A DNA stretch of 64,000 bases from Vibrio maritimus (lineage in GTDB: Bacteria > Pseudomonadota > Gammaproteobacteria > Enterobacterales > Vibrionaceae): assembly GCA_000755425.1 (NCBI GenBank), contig BBMT01000008.1, forward strand, positions 141,524 to 205,523, in the 5' to 3' direction. Below are positions 63,982-64,000 of the stretch, piece by piece. How positions within the stretch are numbered: the first letter of the stretch is position 1; each line of letters starts with the position of its first letter. Position numbers and translations under genes: made by a program. The notes beneath the pieces were generated by a model that was given only the letters and a program-made list of their open reading frames with translations, was not told the origin of the DNA and did not search any database.

Positions 63982-64000
63982 CCACCTTTCAATAAGGTGG
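63982..64000 (+). terminator. terminator of the scrR-gntR unit, cut by window end
   Basis: CCACCTT and AAGGTGG form a stem with a 5-base loop, 21 bases after the GntR stop. The window ends at the stem, so any T run is not visible. Confidence 0.6.

Noticed and set aside
1..64000. tRNA, rRNA, insertion sequences or prophage
   Set aside because: No tRNA cloverleaf, rRNA, transposase or integrase motif was recognised on either strand.

Overview
The window looks like part of the second chromosome of a Vibrio-type gammaproteobacterium. The main evidence is a close relative of the V. cholerae dicarboxylate carrier VcINDY, two LamB (OmpS-like) maltoporin/MalM pairs, a ScrR/ScrK sucrose pair, an NhaD antiporter, a KdgM-family porin, and a 53-bp palindromic intergenic element of a kind common in Vibrio. 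I see no tRNA, rRNA, insertion sequence, prophage or CRISPR array. Species cannot be named from this sequence alone.

Layout. 0.1-11.2 kb is accessory surface biology: a TIGR03032-family protein and an exported S8 peptidase (minus strand), divergent from a giant repeat protein. That protein has a lipoprotein signal, Ig-like and Calx-beta-like modules, six nearly identical 273-bp repeats, thrombospondin-type calcium repeats, a GlyGly-CTERM-like signal and a C-terminal outer-membrane barrel. 11.3-24.6 kb holds small metabolic and stress genes with their regulators: GlcG-like protein, aldo/keto reductase with a LysR regulator, Dps, nitroreductase, two acyltransferases, a PPOX flavoprotein with a MocR regulator, LysR with isochorismatase, a DUF1254 protein, a penicillin V acylase-type hydrolase and a DUF962 protein. 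24.7-34.5 kb holds NhaD, a SPOR-like protein, a thiM-thiE operon ending in a winged-helix/nuclease-like gene, an AEC carrier, a TetR regulator with an alpha/beta hydrolase, the VcINDY-like carrier and a GDSL esterase. 34.5-49.7 kb holds a DUF2057 protein, a BamA/TamA-like barrel, LysR, a Cache-GGDEF sensor, GlgX, the duplicated lamB-malM locus, a Sel1 protein and a KdgM porin. 49.8-64 kb holds LysR, an HlyD/ABC export operon, a Gfo/Idh oxidoreductase, an M23 peptidase overlapping a bactofilin, napGH, a secreted S8 protease, a 2OG-Fe(II) oxygenase, scrK/scrR and a GntR-UTRA regulator.

How genes work together. Maltodextrins would enter through the LamB porins with periplasmic MalM, and GlgX debranches the glucan. 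ScrK phosphorylates fructose released from sucrose under ScrR control. The M23 peptidase and bactofilin are a likely cell-shape pair. HlyD, the ATPase and the ABC-2 permease form one exporter. NapGH delivers quinol electrons and has an FNR-like box upstream.

A caution governs the whole window. About 20 of some 50 genes are broken by single-base frameshifts. Nearly all are repaired by adding one base, usually to a short homopolymer. This fits systematic sequencing or assembly deletions far better than mass gene decay. Broken genes are entered as pseudogenes over their full reconstructed span because that is what the sequence as given shows; most are probably intact in the organism.
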